This document shows, piece after piece, positions 40,325 to 53,702 of a stretch of 64,000 nucleotides of DNA. The stretch covers positions 167,501-231,500 of the forward strand of contig JACVTC010000093.1 in NCBI GenBank assembly GCA_016946835.1, given 5' to 3'. The position numbers and the translations under genes were made by a program. The notes under the pieces are model-generated. The model saw only the letters and a list, made by a program, of their open reading frames with translations. It did no database searches and was not told the DNA's origin. This DNA is from Neocallimastix lanati (nom. inval.) (Eukaryota > Neocallimastigomycota > Neocallimastigomycetes > Neocallimastigales > Neocallimastigaceae). Position 1 is the first letter of the stretch; each line of letters opens with the position of its first letter.

Positions 40325-41023
40325 TAATTGAATTTATGAATTTATTTTTTATCTTATTATTTTTTTATTATTTTATTTTATTTATTTTTTTATATTTTAT
40401 TTTTTTTTTATATATAATAAAATATTACTGAAAATATTAAATCAAAAATTAAAAACTCTATTCAAATTTAAGAATAAAGAATAAAAAGTAACAATAATTA
40501 TTATAATAAATATTTTTAATTATTAAATTGTTAATTTTCTATTTGCTAGAAGGGTGGCTCTCCTTCAAATTTAATTTTTCCATATAAATATATATATAAA
40601 TATAAAAAAAAAAATTTTTTTACATTATCAAAAAATAGTAAAAAAAAAAAAAAAAAAGTAAAAATAATTTATTAAAAAGGGGAAATTACATATTAAAATT
40701 TCACCAAATCATAATTCTTTATTTATTTTTTAACTCTTTTATTATCTAATATTATTTTTTTATGAATTTAGGCCTTCAAAAAAAATAAAAGTAAAAATAA
40801 AAAATAAAAAATAAATTAGATAAGAAAACAGGAAATTTATAATTAATTATAAAACACAATCAAACTAAGAAATTTTATTGTATATTTTTTTCCCAAAGAA
40901 ATAAAAAGAAATTTAAATTTTAAATTTCAAAATTAAAAATAAATACCTCATAATTTATCACTTATTTAATTTCATTTTATATTAAACATATTCACTGTAA
41001 AATAACTATTACTAAAGGGGAAA
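39081..41023. other. Intergenic AT-rich DNA
   Basis: There is no gene. It holds an A-run of about 50 at 39322-39372 and a TTA microsatellite at about 40295-40325. Patches at 39880-40030 and 40540-40580 have a bit more GC but no frame. The 40900-41023 stretch is the 5' flank of the LOR-like gene; the leader ends with GGGGAAA just before its ATG. Confidence 0.6.
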
Positions 41024-42160
41024 ATGGGTTACTTCAAAGATTTACTTAGCAAACCTTTGTACAGTCCATATGAACAATTGGCCGCTATTGATACCAAATA
41101 TATCACTCAACAGGAATATAGCTTTATTTTAAAGCGTTCCACGGCTATGTTTACTAACTATGAATATAAATTAAAAGATAATAATAATAAAAGATACTTT
41201 TCAAGTGTAGCTAAAGGTAATAAAAAAATGGGTTTTTCTGCCACTGATGAACCTTTATTCAATTTCAATGTCACCTCTGACTCCACCGTTACCATTAACA
41301 GTGGTAAAAAAGGTAATAACGTTCTCGTAACGATTGAAAAAAGAGAAACACCACAAGGTTTACACGGTAAAAGATTCTATGTTAGTTATACTAATTTATT
41401 AACTAGAGATACTCGTGCTTTCGATATGAATTGTGATAAACGTTTCTGTGGTTGTGGTATTTTCTATGGTCCGGAAGAAATGGGTGCTCCATTAGTCTGT
41501 AGAATTTCTCAAATTCCTCGTAATAATCGTTTTAAGGTTGAAATGGTACCTGGTATTGATATGGCTTTAATGTTCGCTTTAGCTCTTGTTTTTCTTGAAA
41601 AGGGTAAAAATTGTCGTATTGAAAAACAAAGAAAGGCTTATACTGCTGGTAAACATCATTCCGGTAAGCATCATCACTCTTCTGGTAAACACCATTCTGG
41701 TAAAAGTAAACTACCTTATGGTGTTGGTATGGCTGGTGCCGGAATGGCTGGTTTAGCTGGAGGTATGGCCGCTGGTATGGCTTTAAATGGTCTTCATCAT
41801 GGTATGCATCATGGTATGCATTATGGAATGGGTTATCCTTATTATGGTTACCCAGAATATAGCTATGGTGACAATAACAGTAGTTCTAGTGCTTCTAGTG
41901 TCTCTAGTGCTTCTGATTATTCTGATTATTCTGACGACGATGCTGACTACGCCGATTACGAAGGTTATGGTGAATACGATAACTACAATGATGGTGGTTT
42001 TGGTGGCTACGATGGAGGATATGATGGAGGCTATGATGGTGGCTATGATGGTGGATATGATGGAGGTTATGATGGAGGTTATGATGGTGGTTTCGGTGGT
42101 TTTGATGGTGGTGATTTTGGTGGTTTTGACGGTGGTGACTTTGGTGGTGGTGATTTTTAA
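41024..42160 (+). CDS. LURP-one-related (LOR) domain protein with glycine-rich tail
   Basis: Intact 378-codon single-exon gene. Residues about 10-205 look like a LURP-one-related (tubby-like) beta-barrel domain. The N-terminal strand YSFILKRS-type segment is followed by alternating strands, and the domain ends in the characteristic hydrophobic helix (VPGIDMALMFALALVFLEK). There is no signal peptide, so it is probably cytoplasmic or membrane-peripheral. The domain is related to phospholipid scramblases and tubby, but biochemical roles are mostly unknown. Residues about 210-235 are His/Ser/Gly/Lys repeats (GKHHSGKHHHSSGKHHSGK). A Gly/Ala/Met stretch (GMAGAGMAGLAGG), an HHGMHHGMHYGMGY region and a Ser/Asp/Tyr acidic segment come next, then about seven GGYD repeats ending in FGGFDGGDFGG. 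The tail is disordered and could phase-separate or bind partners. Codons for Gly are almost all GGT. The start ATG is the first in frame and is followed directly by the folded domain. Confidence 0.85.
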   Translation: MGYFKDLLSKPLYSPYEQLAAIDTKYITQQEYSFILKRSTAMFTNYEYKLKDNNNKRYFSSVAKGNKKMGFSATDEPLFNFNVTSDSTVTINSGKKGNNVLVTIEKRETPQGLHGKRFYVSYTNLLTRDTRAFDMNCDKRFCGCGIFYGPEEMGAPLVCRISQIPRNNRFKVEMVPGIDMALMFALALVFLEKGKNCRIEKQRKAYTAGKHHSGKHHHSSGKHHSGKSKLPYGVGMAGAGMAGLAGGMAAGMALNGLHHGMHHGMHYGMGYPYYGYPEYSYGDNNSSSSASSVSSASDYSDYSDDDADYADYEGYGEYDNYNDGGFGGYDGGYDGGYDGGYDGGYDGGYDGGYDGGFGGFDGGDFGGFDGGDFGGGDF

Positions 42161-42740
42161 TCACCAATAAATTTTTTATAATTAATATTTACTAATATTT
42201 AATAATAAAACAAATCAAATCAAAGCAAAACAAACAAAAAAAAAAAAATTGTAATATAAAAAAAATCAAAGTAGGTTAAACTGGAAAAAAAAAATATATA
42301 TTTATATATATATATGTATATGTATATAGAATTTTTTATACAGTTTCACAAAGATTTAAGATTCAAATATCACTCTATGCCACTATGTATATATACAAAA
42401 CAAAAAAAAAATTACCTCAAATATTATTATTCTAAAAAAAAAATTTAAAAAAAAAAAAAAAAAAAAATAGCGGTTACTTTATTCTTTTATTACATTTTAA
42501 AAGAAATAATTAATAATAAAAAAAATATTTTTTTTTCTTTAAGATAAAAAATCTTAAAAAAAAAAAATAAAATAAAAGACCATAAAATAAATAAAAACAA
42601 ATTTTAATATTTTAATGAAAATCTTAAAAATAATAATTATAATTATTATAATAATGACAACATTGGAACCTATATAAATTTTAATATTCTTTTTTTTTTT
42701 TTTTTTTGGTATTATATATAATTTATTAAACAAACATATC

Positions 42741-42781
<41 letters not shown>

Positions 42782-42859
42782 ATTTATATTAAATCAAAAT
42801 AATGGTAATATCTTTAATAATATAACCATAATTATCCTTTTTATGAAGGTAATAAATAT

Positions 42860-42898
<39 letters not shown>

Positions 42899-43222
42899 GT
42901 TTTAGATAAGATTTTAGGTGGAAAGTAGTAATGATCGTAATCAAATTTAAAGATAATGTTCATCTACATATACTATTTAATTTTGAATTTTTCTTAATGA
43001 CTAAAATTAAATTTTTTTTTTTGTCCTATCCAACTATATTTGAAACTCATGATTGTCTTTTTTTTATTTTTTCTTTTTTTTTTTTTTTTTTTATTATTAC
43101 TATTATTAAGATGAGCTATTCTAAAAGGATTAAATTAAAGATGATATCTTAATCTAAATCTTATTTGTATTCATCTTCAATAAAGGATAAATTGCTATTG
43201 TTCGAAAAAAAACAAAAATAAA

Positions 43223-43272
<50 letters not shown>

Positions 43273-43433
43273 TATAGTTATATTATATTTATATATAACT
43301 ATTAGTATTAAATATTATTTCATTTATGGTCGTTAATAAACTTGATTTTAAAGTATAAATTAAGATATTACATGATAATTATAATTTTTTTTTTTTTTAT
43401 TATTTATTATTATTATTATTATCTATTATTATT

Positions 43434-43465
<32 letters not shown>

Positions 43466-45476
43466 TTTGTTGATTTGTTTATATATTTATTTATATATAA
43501 TTATAATTAAAATTACTATCAAATTATTATTATTAATTGAATGATTATGATTACAATTTATTAAAATTTTATTATTATTAGAAATACTTTTATTATTATA
43601 ATTATCATTACTATTAATGATAATTATAATTATTTATTTAATTTATTTTAATAAATTAATTATTACATTAATGTTTCATCTTAACAATTAAAACAATTTT
43701 TAACTTTTTTAAAACTTAAAAATTCTAATTATCAATATTTCAATATTTTAATTATTGATATAACTTTTATCTCTTTTTTTTTTTTTTTTTTTTTTTTGTT
43801 GTTGTTGATTTTTTTTTTTTTTTTATATTAATCATATATTTATTCCTATCTTAATTGTTTCATTACTGTTGGTCCAAAACTTTTTTATAGTTTATATGAC
43901 AAGATTTTCTCCAACAATCAATTAATACTATTCTTCATTTATAATTAAAAATTAAAAAAACTAAATAGTATCAAAAATAAAATTTGATAATTGTATTTAA
44001 AATTTCTGTATTTTCCTTATAAAATAATTTCGTAAATTGAAATAGTTTAAAAATATTGAATGATTTAATAATATTATGAAATAATAATTAGAAAAAAATA
44101 TATATGATATTTTAAGTATTTTGTATTAATGAAATATTATTATTTATAATTTCTAAATAAATTAAATGAAATGATATAGTTATAATTTATCAAAATAAAA
44201 ATATTTTAATTAATATTAATTAAATATCTTAATATTAATATCTTAATTATTTTAATTTATGTTACACGAAATGTTTAAACGAATTACTCTATTTGTCCAA
44301 TATGTTACACAAATTTCCATGAAATAATATTTAATGCCTTTCAATAAAGTTATACATAAAGTTTTGTTGTTTTTATTATTTTCAATTTTAATTTTAAAAA
44401 GTATAAATTTTTAATCTTGATTTTCATTATATACTTTATAATCTTGGTTTTCAAATATATATTTTATAATAAAAATCAAGATTACTGAAACATTTTCTTA
44501 TTATTATTGTTATTATTATTATAAAAATATATTATTTTTACATAATTAATATTATTAGTTATTATTATTAATTTTAATTATTATTTATTATTATTTATTA
44601 TAATTATTAATTATTATTAATATTTTATTATAAATAGTTTTTTTTTTTTTTTTTATTATTATAAAAATATATCATTTTTACATGAATAAATATAAATTAT
44701 ACATAGTTTATTTTATAAATATATTTATTATTTAATATATTTTAAAGATTTCAATAATAATGTATGATATCCATTAGTACTTTATATATTAAAAATATTA
44801 ATTATTATTATTATTTTTCTATAAGAAATATTGAATATGTATTTTTTTAATAATTATAACTACCTATGAAAATATATATATATATATATATATAATAAAA
44901 TAAAATTAAAAAATAAAAAATAGTAAAAATAAAATAAAATTAAAAATAATAAAAAAATAAAAAATTAAAGAGAGAGATAAGAGATAAAGAATTAAAATAT
45001 CATAAAGTAAAAATAAATAAATAAAAATATTTAATTATTAACAAATTATATAAAGTTAATAATAAAATACTTTATTTTATTATTTAATTTTTATAACTAC
45101 TTTTTTTTTTAAAAAAAATATATATATATATATAATATTTAAACTTAATAAAAAAAATTTTTTTTTCATTATAGTTTAAACTTCAGATAAATAATATTTT
45201 AAATTTTCTTTTTTTTTTTTTTTATTATTTGTATAATGAATTAATTAGAAAATATTCTATATTATATAAAGGTTAATTATTTATAATTTTTTTTATTAAT
45301 GTTATTTTTATTAATGACATATTTGAAGAAGTTCAGTAAAGTTAAAAGTTTTGTTTCAAATTAATACATAATTAATATTAAATAAAGTTTGGACAGATTT
45401 CAGATTTTAATAAAATTCCAATAAAATAATTATTAAATATAAATTAAAAACTTTTTAAACAATAAGACAAAAAAAA
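42161..45476. other. Intergenic AT-rich DNA
   Basis: There is no gene. It contains T-runs at about 42862-42895 and 43070-43092, a TTTA run at about 43438-43470, and TA runs. A 73-codon open stretch at 42931-43152 is Phe/Ile-rich low complexity and is not supported. The first about 150 bases should hold the 3' UTR of the LOR gene. Confidence 0.6.
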
Positions 45477-45831
45477 TAAAATAAAATAAAATAAAATAAA
45501 ATAAAATAAAATAAAATAAAATAAAATAAAATACAATAAAATAAAATAAAATAAAATAAAATAAAATAAAATAAAATAAAATAAAATAAAATAAAATAAA
45601 ATAAAATAAAATAAAATAAAATAAAATAAAATAAAATAAAATAAAATAAAATAAAATAAAATAAAATAAAATAAAATAAAATAAAATAAAATAAAATAAA
45701 ATAAAATAAAATAAAATAAAATAAAATAAAATAAAATAAAATAAAATAAAATAAAATAAAATAAAATAAAATAAAATAAAATAAAATAAAATAAAATAAA
45801 ATAAAATAAAATAAAATAAAATAAAATAAAA
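45477..45831. repeat. (AAAAT)n pentanucleotide microsatellite
   Basis: About 71 copies of TAAAA/ATAAA, perfect apart from one A-to-C change near 45534. On the minus strand it reads as an open repeat of five residues (FYFIL), which explains a long open frame there that is not a gene. The near-perfect array suggests recent expansion or slippage. Confidence 0.97.
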
Positions 45832-46392
45832 TTCTTTTTGTATAAAAAATTTTTTTAATTAACGAATTAAATAGTTTCATTAAATACAAAAAAAAAAAAA
45901 AAAAAAATATTGGTAAAATTATAACTATATTAATATATATAAATTTATACATTTTTTTATTAATTGTTTTATCTCTTATTATAATGAATTTTCTTATATA
46001 ATATATCCAATAATATTTTTATATTAAAATTTAATAATTAATATTAATATTAACCATATTTTTTTTCTCTTTTATGGTTTATTATATAATTACACAATGT
46101 TAAGAAGCTTTTGGAATAATTTATTATAATTTAAATTTAAATTAATAAATAACCTTAAAAATATATATATATATATAAAAAACTAGTAAAAATATATATA
46201 TATGTATATAAATATGGACTTTTCACTTTTTTTTTTTTTTTCTTTCTAAATAAAATAATTAAAATAATTTAAAATAATAATAAATTATCTATAATAAAAT
46301 AAAATATATATATATATTAAATAATAATAAATAAATATATTTAATCATAATAAATTAATATAAAAAGAACTTTAGTCATCTCTGTAAACAAT
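45832..46392. other. Intergenic AT-rich DNA, 5' flank of the hydrolase gene
   Basis: I see no gene and no distinct promoter box. TA runs occur near 46163-46176 and 46305-46316. The last 30 bases (AACTTTAGTCATCTCTGTAAACAAT-like) form a less AT-rich leader before the ATG. Confidence 0.5.
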
Positions 46393-47521
46393 ATGAAATA
46401 CTTTTACTCTTTTTATTTATTGATAATTTCATTCATCTTATTAAATAATGGAACTAATGCTGGTATCATAAAGGATCTTATTTCATGGGCTAAAAATTCC
46501 AATACTTTAAACAACAATTTAATTACTTCGTATGTGTCCCACGTTTATATTATTAATAATATAATTTAAAAATTATAATAATAATACTAATTTTCTTTTT
46601 TTTTTTTTTTTTTTTTTTTTAATCATTATTATTAACATTTTAATTTATTATGGTTTAAATAAATAATAAAATAAAATAAAATAAAATAAATGTTTTAATA
46701 GTTCAAATGTTAGATATGGTCCTCGTAGCAAAGATTTTGTTGATGTTTACCGTAATAAACTTGATACAGAAAATTTAAAGCCATGTGTTATTTTTGTTCA
46801 CGGAGGAGCCTGGGTTAAGGGTGATAAATATAATTTCATTGAAGTTGGAGCTTCTTTATCTAGAAACGGCTATGTTGCTTTCCTTCCAAATTATACTTTA
46901 TTCCCTGAAGGTAATATTGAAGATATGGTAGATGATATTCACCGTATGATTAGATGGGTATGGTACTACGGTTATTTATATGGTGCTGATAGAGATAGAA
47001 TTACATTAGTAGGATACTCTGCAGGTGCCCACATTGTCTCCTTAACAATAGTAAAAACCGCCTTAAAAATGTATAATAAAGATGAAATTTTAGGTATTTT
47101 ACCAAGACTTGAAAAATTAGTGTTAATTAGTGGACCTTACAATTTAAATGATTTTGATCAACTTACAAAATTATTCACTAACGATAAAGTAGAAAATGGT
47201 ATCGTCCAAAAAATATTTTCTGAACTTCATAAATCTGTAGAAGTTAGTCCAACGATTATTTTAAGAAATATCTTTATGAATGGTGTAAACATTGATTTTG
47301 GAATGCCTAAAATTGTATTTTATTGGGCCGATGAAGACAACATTATACCTGAATCATCAGTTCAAGATTTCATGAAGGAAATCCGTAGAGTTTCCCCTCA
47401 AACACAAATTGAATATATCTTTGATAAAGGAAATCATAGTAATCATGAAACCCTTTTAATGGGAGCTAGAGATGGTAAGGAACAATACCAAAGAGAATTC
47501 TTAAACATTATAAGAGCGTAA
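46393..47521 (+). CDS. Secreted alpha/beta-hydrolase (esterase-like), two exons
   Basis: The model joins 46393-46529 to 46702-47521 across a 172-nt intron (donor GTATGT, acceptor TTAATAG, phase 2), giving 318 residues. Exon 1 encodes a signal peptide (residues 1-23, hydrophobic YLLIISFILLNNG, ending at Ala). Exon 2 carries the fold: the oxyanion-hole motif H79-G-G-A-W, the nucleophile elbow G-Y-S152-A-G, a candidate acid at D258 (DEDNIIP, the usual D-x-x-V-P) and a histidine at H291 (GNHSNHE). The pattern, including GNIEDMVDDIHRMIRWV and DRDRITLVGYSAGAHI, is closest to the isoprenylcysteine methylesterase/carboxylesterase group of alpha/beta-hydrolases. In a gut fungus a secreted member might de-esterify plant polymers, but the natural substrate is not shown by sequence. 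A signal peptide is unusual relative to membrane-bound methylesterases. The triad is complete, so I expect an active enzyme. Confidence 0.88.
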
Positions 47522-48787
<1,266 letters not shown>

Positions 48788-48914
48788 ATTAAAAAAAAAA
48801 TTTATAAATATTAATTTAAAATTAAATAGAACTTCAATAAAATATATATATAATAAAAAATGATAAAAACAAATTAAATTTTATTATTAATTAATATCAT
48901 AATATTTTTTTTTA

Positions 48915-49343
48915 TTTCTGGTGTGGACCATACTTACTTTCAGCCCCCCTCCTTTCGCATATAGCAGATAATATCTCTGTTGGAAGGCTTTATTGAGTAT
49001 TCAGCATTGACACTCTAACATGCATATTATAGCTGAGAATTTTCTTGTACGATTTTTCTTAGAGTGCTTCTCTATTAGTTCCTAGCTTCCCTTTAAAGCG
49101 AGGTCAGTATAACTTAACTCAATGAGATACATCATAGCTCCCTTGGCAAATGCATAAAAGTCAGAAAGATAGCAGTTTAGTAGAATTAGATCTACATTAT
49201 TTAAGTTGAATATCTACATGAAAACATGAAATGTACCCAAGTGCTAGTAATTCCCATGTACATATATTAAATGACAGTACTTGCCCAACCCTCTCAGGCC
49301 CATGGCTAGAACAGTATCTTGACTTTATTTCATAGGAGATTTG

Positions 49344-49420
<77 letters not shown>

Positions 49421-49505
49421 TATAATGAGGGCGGGGAGAGAGAAACACTTATCTGTAACCCTAACCACCATATTCCGTAAAAAAAAAAAAAACTTCAATG
49501 AGGAA
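48915..49505. other. Compositional island of unknown origin
   Basis: This stretch has a visibly balanced base composition (G and C common, few homopolymers). It includes GC-rich words such as CAGCCCCCCTCCTTTCGCA near 48941 and GAGGGCGGGGAGAGAG near 49426. An (AAT)n run (49345-49421) interrupts it. All six frames are broken by stops, apart from a stretch on the minus strand that is mostly a Leu run from the AAT repeat. It is therefore not a typical gene of this genome. A purine-rich tract on the minus strand (GAAAGGAGGGGGGCTGAAAG) resembles a retroelement polypurine tract. Possibilities are a non-autonomous element, an LTR of a different family, transferred or contaminating DNA, or an RNA gene. 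I cannot decide between these. Confidence 0.6.
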
Positions 49506-50418
49506 AACCTAGAAAAAAATATAAAATTAATAGTTGTTGTTTTAAATTAATGTATAAAATTTCTGTAACTATCAATTTAATATTTTTTATGAATTTAAAT
49601 TTAAATTAAAAATAAATTTTAATTTGTTTTTATTATTATTATTATATATTTATTTTCTTGTAGTTCTATTTAATTTTAAATTTGTATTTATAAACTCTTT
49701 TATTTTTTTTTTTTCTTTTTTTTTTATATATAAATATGTATAAAACATAAAAACATAATTAAAAAAAATTAATAATTTAATTATTATGTAAAATATTTAC
49801 AAAAAATAAAAAAATTATATTAAATGAAACATAAATAAAATAAAAGTATATTTTAAATATTAATAATGATAAACCTTATTTTCTTTAATTACAAATATTA
49901 ATTTTTAATGAAGAATACAAAACTACAAAAAAAAAAAAAAAAAAAAATAATTGTATCAATCTCAATTAATTCATCCAAGACAGATAGCTAGTCATTTGAT
50001 ATAGATGTTTCCAAGAATGAACAGTTTATACTGAAGATTAGGGTGTAGTCAATGAGTGTAGTAAGTAAAGTTTGTAATGAATCAAATCTTTGATCTCTTT
50101 TTTAGATATATTACAATTTTTAAATAAAAAATAACAATAATAATAATAATAATAATAATATAATAATAATAATATTATTATTATTTAAATTTTATATATA
50201 TAACAATATATAAAAAAAATTAAATTGGTTATTAATTAAAAAAAAAAAAAATAAATCATAATCAAAATTTTAATATTCATATGAATACATTAATATAATA
50301 ATAATGATATAATATCAAATATAGTAATAATATAATAAGTAGAAGTAGTAGTATTAATAATTATTGTAAAATAATATAAAAATAATAATAGTGATTTTTA
50401 GTAGTAGTTGCAACTGTA

Positions 50419-50463
<45 letters not shown>

Positions 50464-50654
50464 TTTAATTTTAATTATTTTTATTCAAAAAAAAAAAATT
50501 AAATAAAATGAATATTAATATTAATAATAATAAAAATTAAATACATTGTTTTAAACTTTTTTTTTTTTCATTTATATTATATATATATATATATAAATTT
50601 TTTTTTTTTTTTTTTTTTTTTGATATTAATACTTTATATTCAATAATTTTAACA

Positions 50655-50693
<39 letters not shown>

Positions 50694-51531
50694 TTGATAT
50701 TAATAAATTTATTTATATTCAATAATAATTTTGAAAAAGTTTAATTATATGTATATACTTTAATTTTTATATCATAGTTTATATTTAATAATTTTGATAT
50801 CTATAATTTATATAAATAATTTTGACATCATAGTTTTTATTTAATAATTTTGATATGATTTTAATTATATATATTTTTTAATTAATATAAATACTATAAT
50901 TTATATAAATAATTTTGACAAGTTTAATTATATATATATACTTTAATTTATATTTAATAATTTTGACATGCCTTAAAATATTCAAAAAAAAAAAAAAAAA
51001 ATAATGACATAAACAGAATTAAAGTAAATTAAAAATAAAATATATACATATATATAAGTAAATTTTATTTTAATTTGATCTATCTTGATAATATTATTAA
51101 GTAAAAAAATTTTTTTTACTTTTTTTTATTTTCCTTTCATAATTAATAAGGTTCTGGTTCTATCTATCAACATATCTATTTTTTTTTTTTTTATTAAAAA
51201 ATAATTTAAATTTAAATTCATATTTAAATTATGAGATATATTTTTATTAATAGAATATTTTAATTATTAGGTTTTATAAATTAAACGTATCTTAATTTTG
51301 AGGAGATAAATTATAAATTATGATAATGAGGCATTTAATCTTTTTAAATTTATAATTATCATTATATAAATTATTGAAATAATAAAACTAAAAATTAAAA
51401 TTTATATAAATATATATTAAGAATAAGAAAAAAAAAATATAAATTTTCGTAGTATTTGTTCTTAAAAGGAATAATTAATAGTATTGTTCTAATATCAAAA
51501 TAAAAACTCAGCTAAAAATAAAAAAAAAAAA
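49506..51531. other. Intergenic AT-rich DNA
   Basis: No gene is supported. A second, smaller balanced-composition patch lies at 49955-50105 and has stops in all frames. (AAT)n runs lie at about 50130-50172 and 50415-50462. Near 50570-50960 an AATTTTGACA-type motif followed by TTTAATTATATATATA recurs several times, which looks like diverged tandem repeats. Confidence 0.55.
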
Positions 51532-53626
51532 ATGTCATATAGTAATAACTAAATTTTAACATTCTATCATTGTAGTACTTAATATTTATTCTGTAAAATT
51601 AAAAATATTAATATTTATATTTAATTATATATATATATATATAATTTTTTTTTTTTTTTAAATATCATTGAATATATAAAGCCGATTATTTTAAAGAATT
51701 AAAAGCTTTAGTCAAAAATGAAAGAAATTATTCAATTGATAATAAAAGTATGATTGAATGGAAAATTGAAAATTGGAGTGACAGAAATAAAATAGAATGG
51801 AGTCCTGTTTATTATACTGGTGGAATTAAATGGTAGAAAAATATAATATTATATATATATAATATATATATATTTTTTTTATTGATTTTATATCTTACAA
51901 ATATATAACAAATTAAAATATGATTTCAAATATACTTTTAAAATTTATATATATTTTTTAATTTAATTTTCTCTGTTTTGGTAATATTATAATTAATATT
52001 ATTATATTATAATTATTAATATTATTCATGATTTATTATATATTATTTATTATGATAATAATTCAAATTTTTTAAAATAAAAATAACAATAACAAAACCA
52101 CATAATAATAATAATAATAATTTAATAATAAGGAGAATGAAATTAACCACTACAAAAAAATATTTACAATTTTTTTTAAAAATTGAGGATGAATCTTTTA
52201 AAATTAGAAAAAATATTTTTTCTAATTGTGTATTAAGTATTCGAAATTTTGACAATTTTAATTGTTATAAAGCTAGAGGTATTACATAAAATAAAAAAAT
52301 TTCAATAAAAATATATATTAATCTTTTTTTCCCCACTTCATCTTTTTCTTTTATATTTATTAATTCTAAATTTATTTTCTTTTTTATTTCTTTTTTTTTT
52401 TTTTTTATACTTTTTTTTTATATATATCGTTTTTTCTTATTTATTCTTAATATTTTATTTTTATAATAGAATTTAAATCTCCAAAATGTTTTACTTTTGA
52501 TCATCCATCCTTTGGTTTTAAAAAATTTATTAAAATGTCAGATTTAACAACAAAAACTAAAAAACGTCGTATTCCTATAATTGAAAATAACAAAATTACT
52601 GTTAGTTGTTACTTTGAACTTTATGTAATTCAAAATTCTACAGGTTAATAAGAGGAATTAATTAATTATATCTATTATTATTTATACATTATAATCATAA
52701 TAATACTAATAATAATGCTTTCTCAGAATAATTTTAATATCAAAAATAAAAAAAAAAAAAAAAAAAAATTAATAATATATAAATATTAATTTATTATATT
52801 TCTAATTTATTATAAATTATTTATATGATGAATGAATTTAGAACAAGAAAGAGTTAAGAATAACATGTTTCATTCTGATAAAATTTCAAGTGATTATGAA
52901 GTAGAAGATGAAAGTGATAATGAAAATGAAAGTGAAAGTGAAGAAGAAATGAGTCATACTGATTTATATGAAAATAACGAGACAAGAGTTCAAACCGATG
53001 AACCAGTTAAAGTTGATGAACCAGTGGTTACAACCGAATCTGAAAATAATAACCATGATAATGAAAATCCACCCAATGAAGCTTTCAATAACCAAGAAAC
53101 TAAAATTGAAAATCAAAATGCTCAACCTAGTGAAATTTCTAATTTATATGATCCTATAAAAAATAATAATAATGATATTTCTCAAAATTATAGCACCTCC
53201 TTGAATCCTTCCATGCCTCCTCCTTCTATGCTTCCTCCATCTATGGGTCCAGCTCCTTTTATGCCTCCTCCTTCTTCATTACCACCTCAAAATTATCAAA
53301 ATATAAATGCTAATCCTTTGGGTTCACCAAATGCAAATGAAATTTCTAATATTTATGAACAATTAAATGATTTAAAGATCTCCAACAATAATCAAGAATC
53401 TCTTTACTCATCTCAAGGTAATTATTCTATGTATTCGAAACCTAATATTCAACAAGGCAATCCTAATTTTATGCAATATCCACCTCCAAATTACCCTTAC
53501 AATCAAAATAATATGGGTCAACCCTTCTCCTCAACTCCGTATCCTCCATCCAATGGTCAACCCATGGTTCAACCAAATGGATCTCCTAATAACATGAATT
53601 TTAATCAATATAATTTTTATGGATAA
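51532..53626 (+). CDS. MATH-domain protein with acidic and Pro/Asn-rich tail, five exons
   Basis: Exons are 51532-51541, 51682-51832, 52133-52278, 52470-52643 and 52842-53626. Introns of 140, 300, 191 and 198 nt all have GT-AG ends, and phases agree throughout (421 codons). Residues about 27-160 form a MATH/TRAF-like domain: IEWKIENWSDRNKIEWSPVY, YTGGIKW split by intron 2, FLKIEDESF, SNCVLSIRNFDNFNCYKA, FGFKKFIKMSDL, and IIENNKITVSCYFELYVI. This resembles the N-terminal domain of Ubp15/USP7-type proteins, which binds short peptide motifs in partners. No protease domain follows. Instead, residues about 165-265 are acidic (ESESEEEMS) and 265-421 are rich in Pro, Met, Asn and Gln (PPPSMLPPSMGPAPFMPPPS). 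There is no signal peptide, so it is intracellular. I infer an adaptor in ubiquitin-linked or signalling complexes. The first exon (ten coding bases) is the least certain part. Confidence 0.85.
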
Positions 53627-53669
53627 AAAAATAATAATAATAATAATATAATGCAAAAATAAAAACAAC

Positions 53670-53702
<33 letters not shown>

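Noticed and set aside
41787-42170. Open frames overlapping the glycine-rich tail on both strands
   Set aside because: The GGT/GAT repeat coding leaves other frames open (Met/Val-rich or His-rich). The LOR frame has domain evidence and the others do not.
45455-45952. 165-codon open frame on the minus strand
   Set aside because: It is the translation of the AAAAT microsatellite (a five-residue FYFIL repeat) and has no gene features.
49197-49448. 83-codon minus-strand frame with a long Leu run
   Set aside because: The Leu run is the AAT microsatellite. The flanking residues have no recognisable domain.
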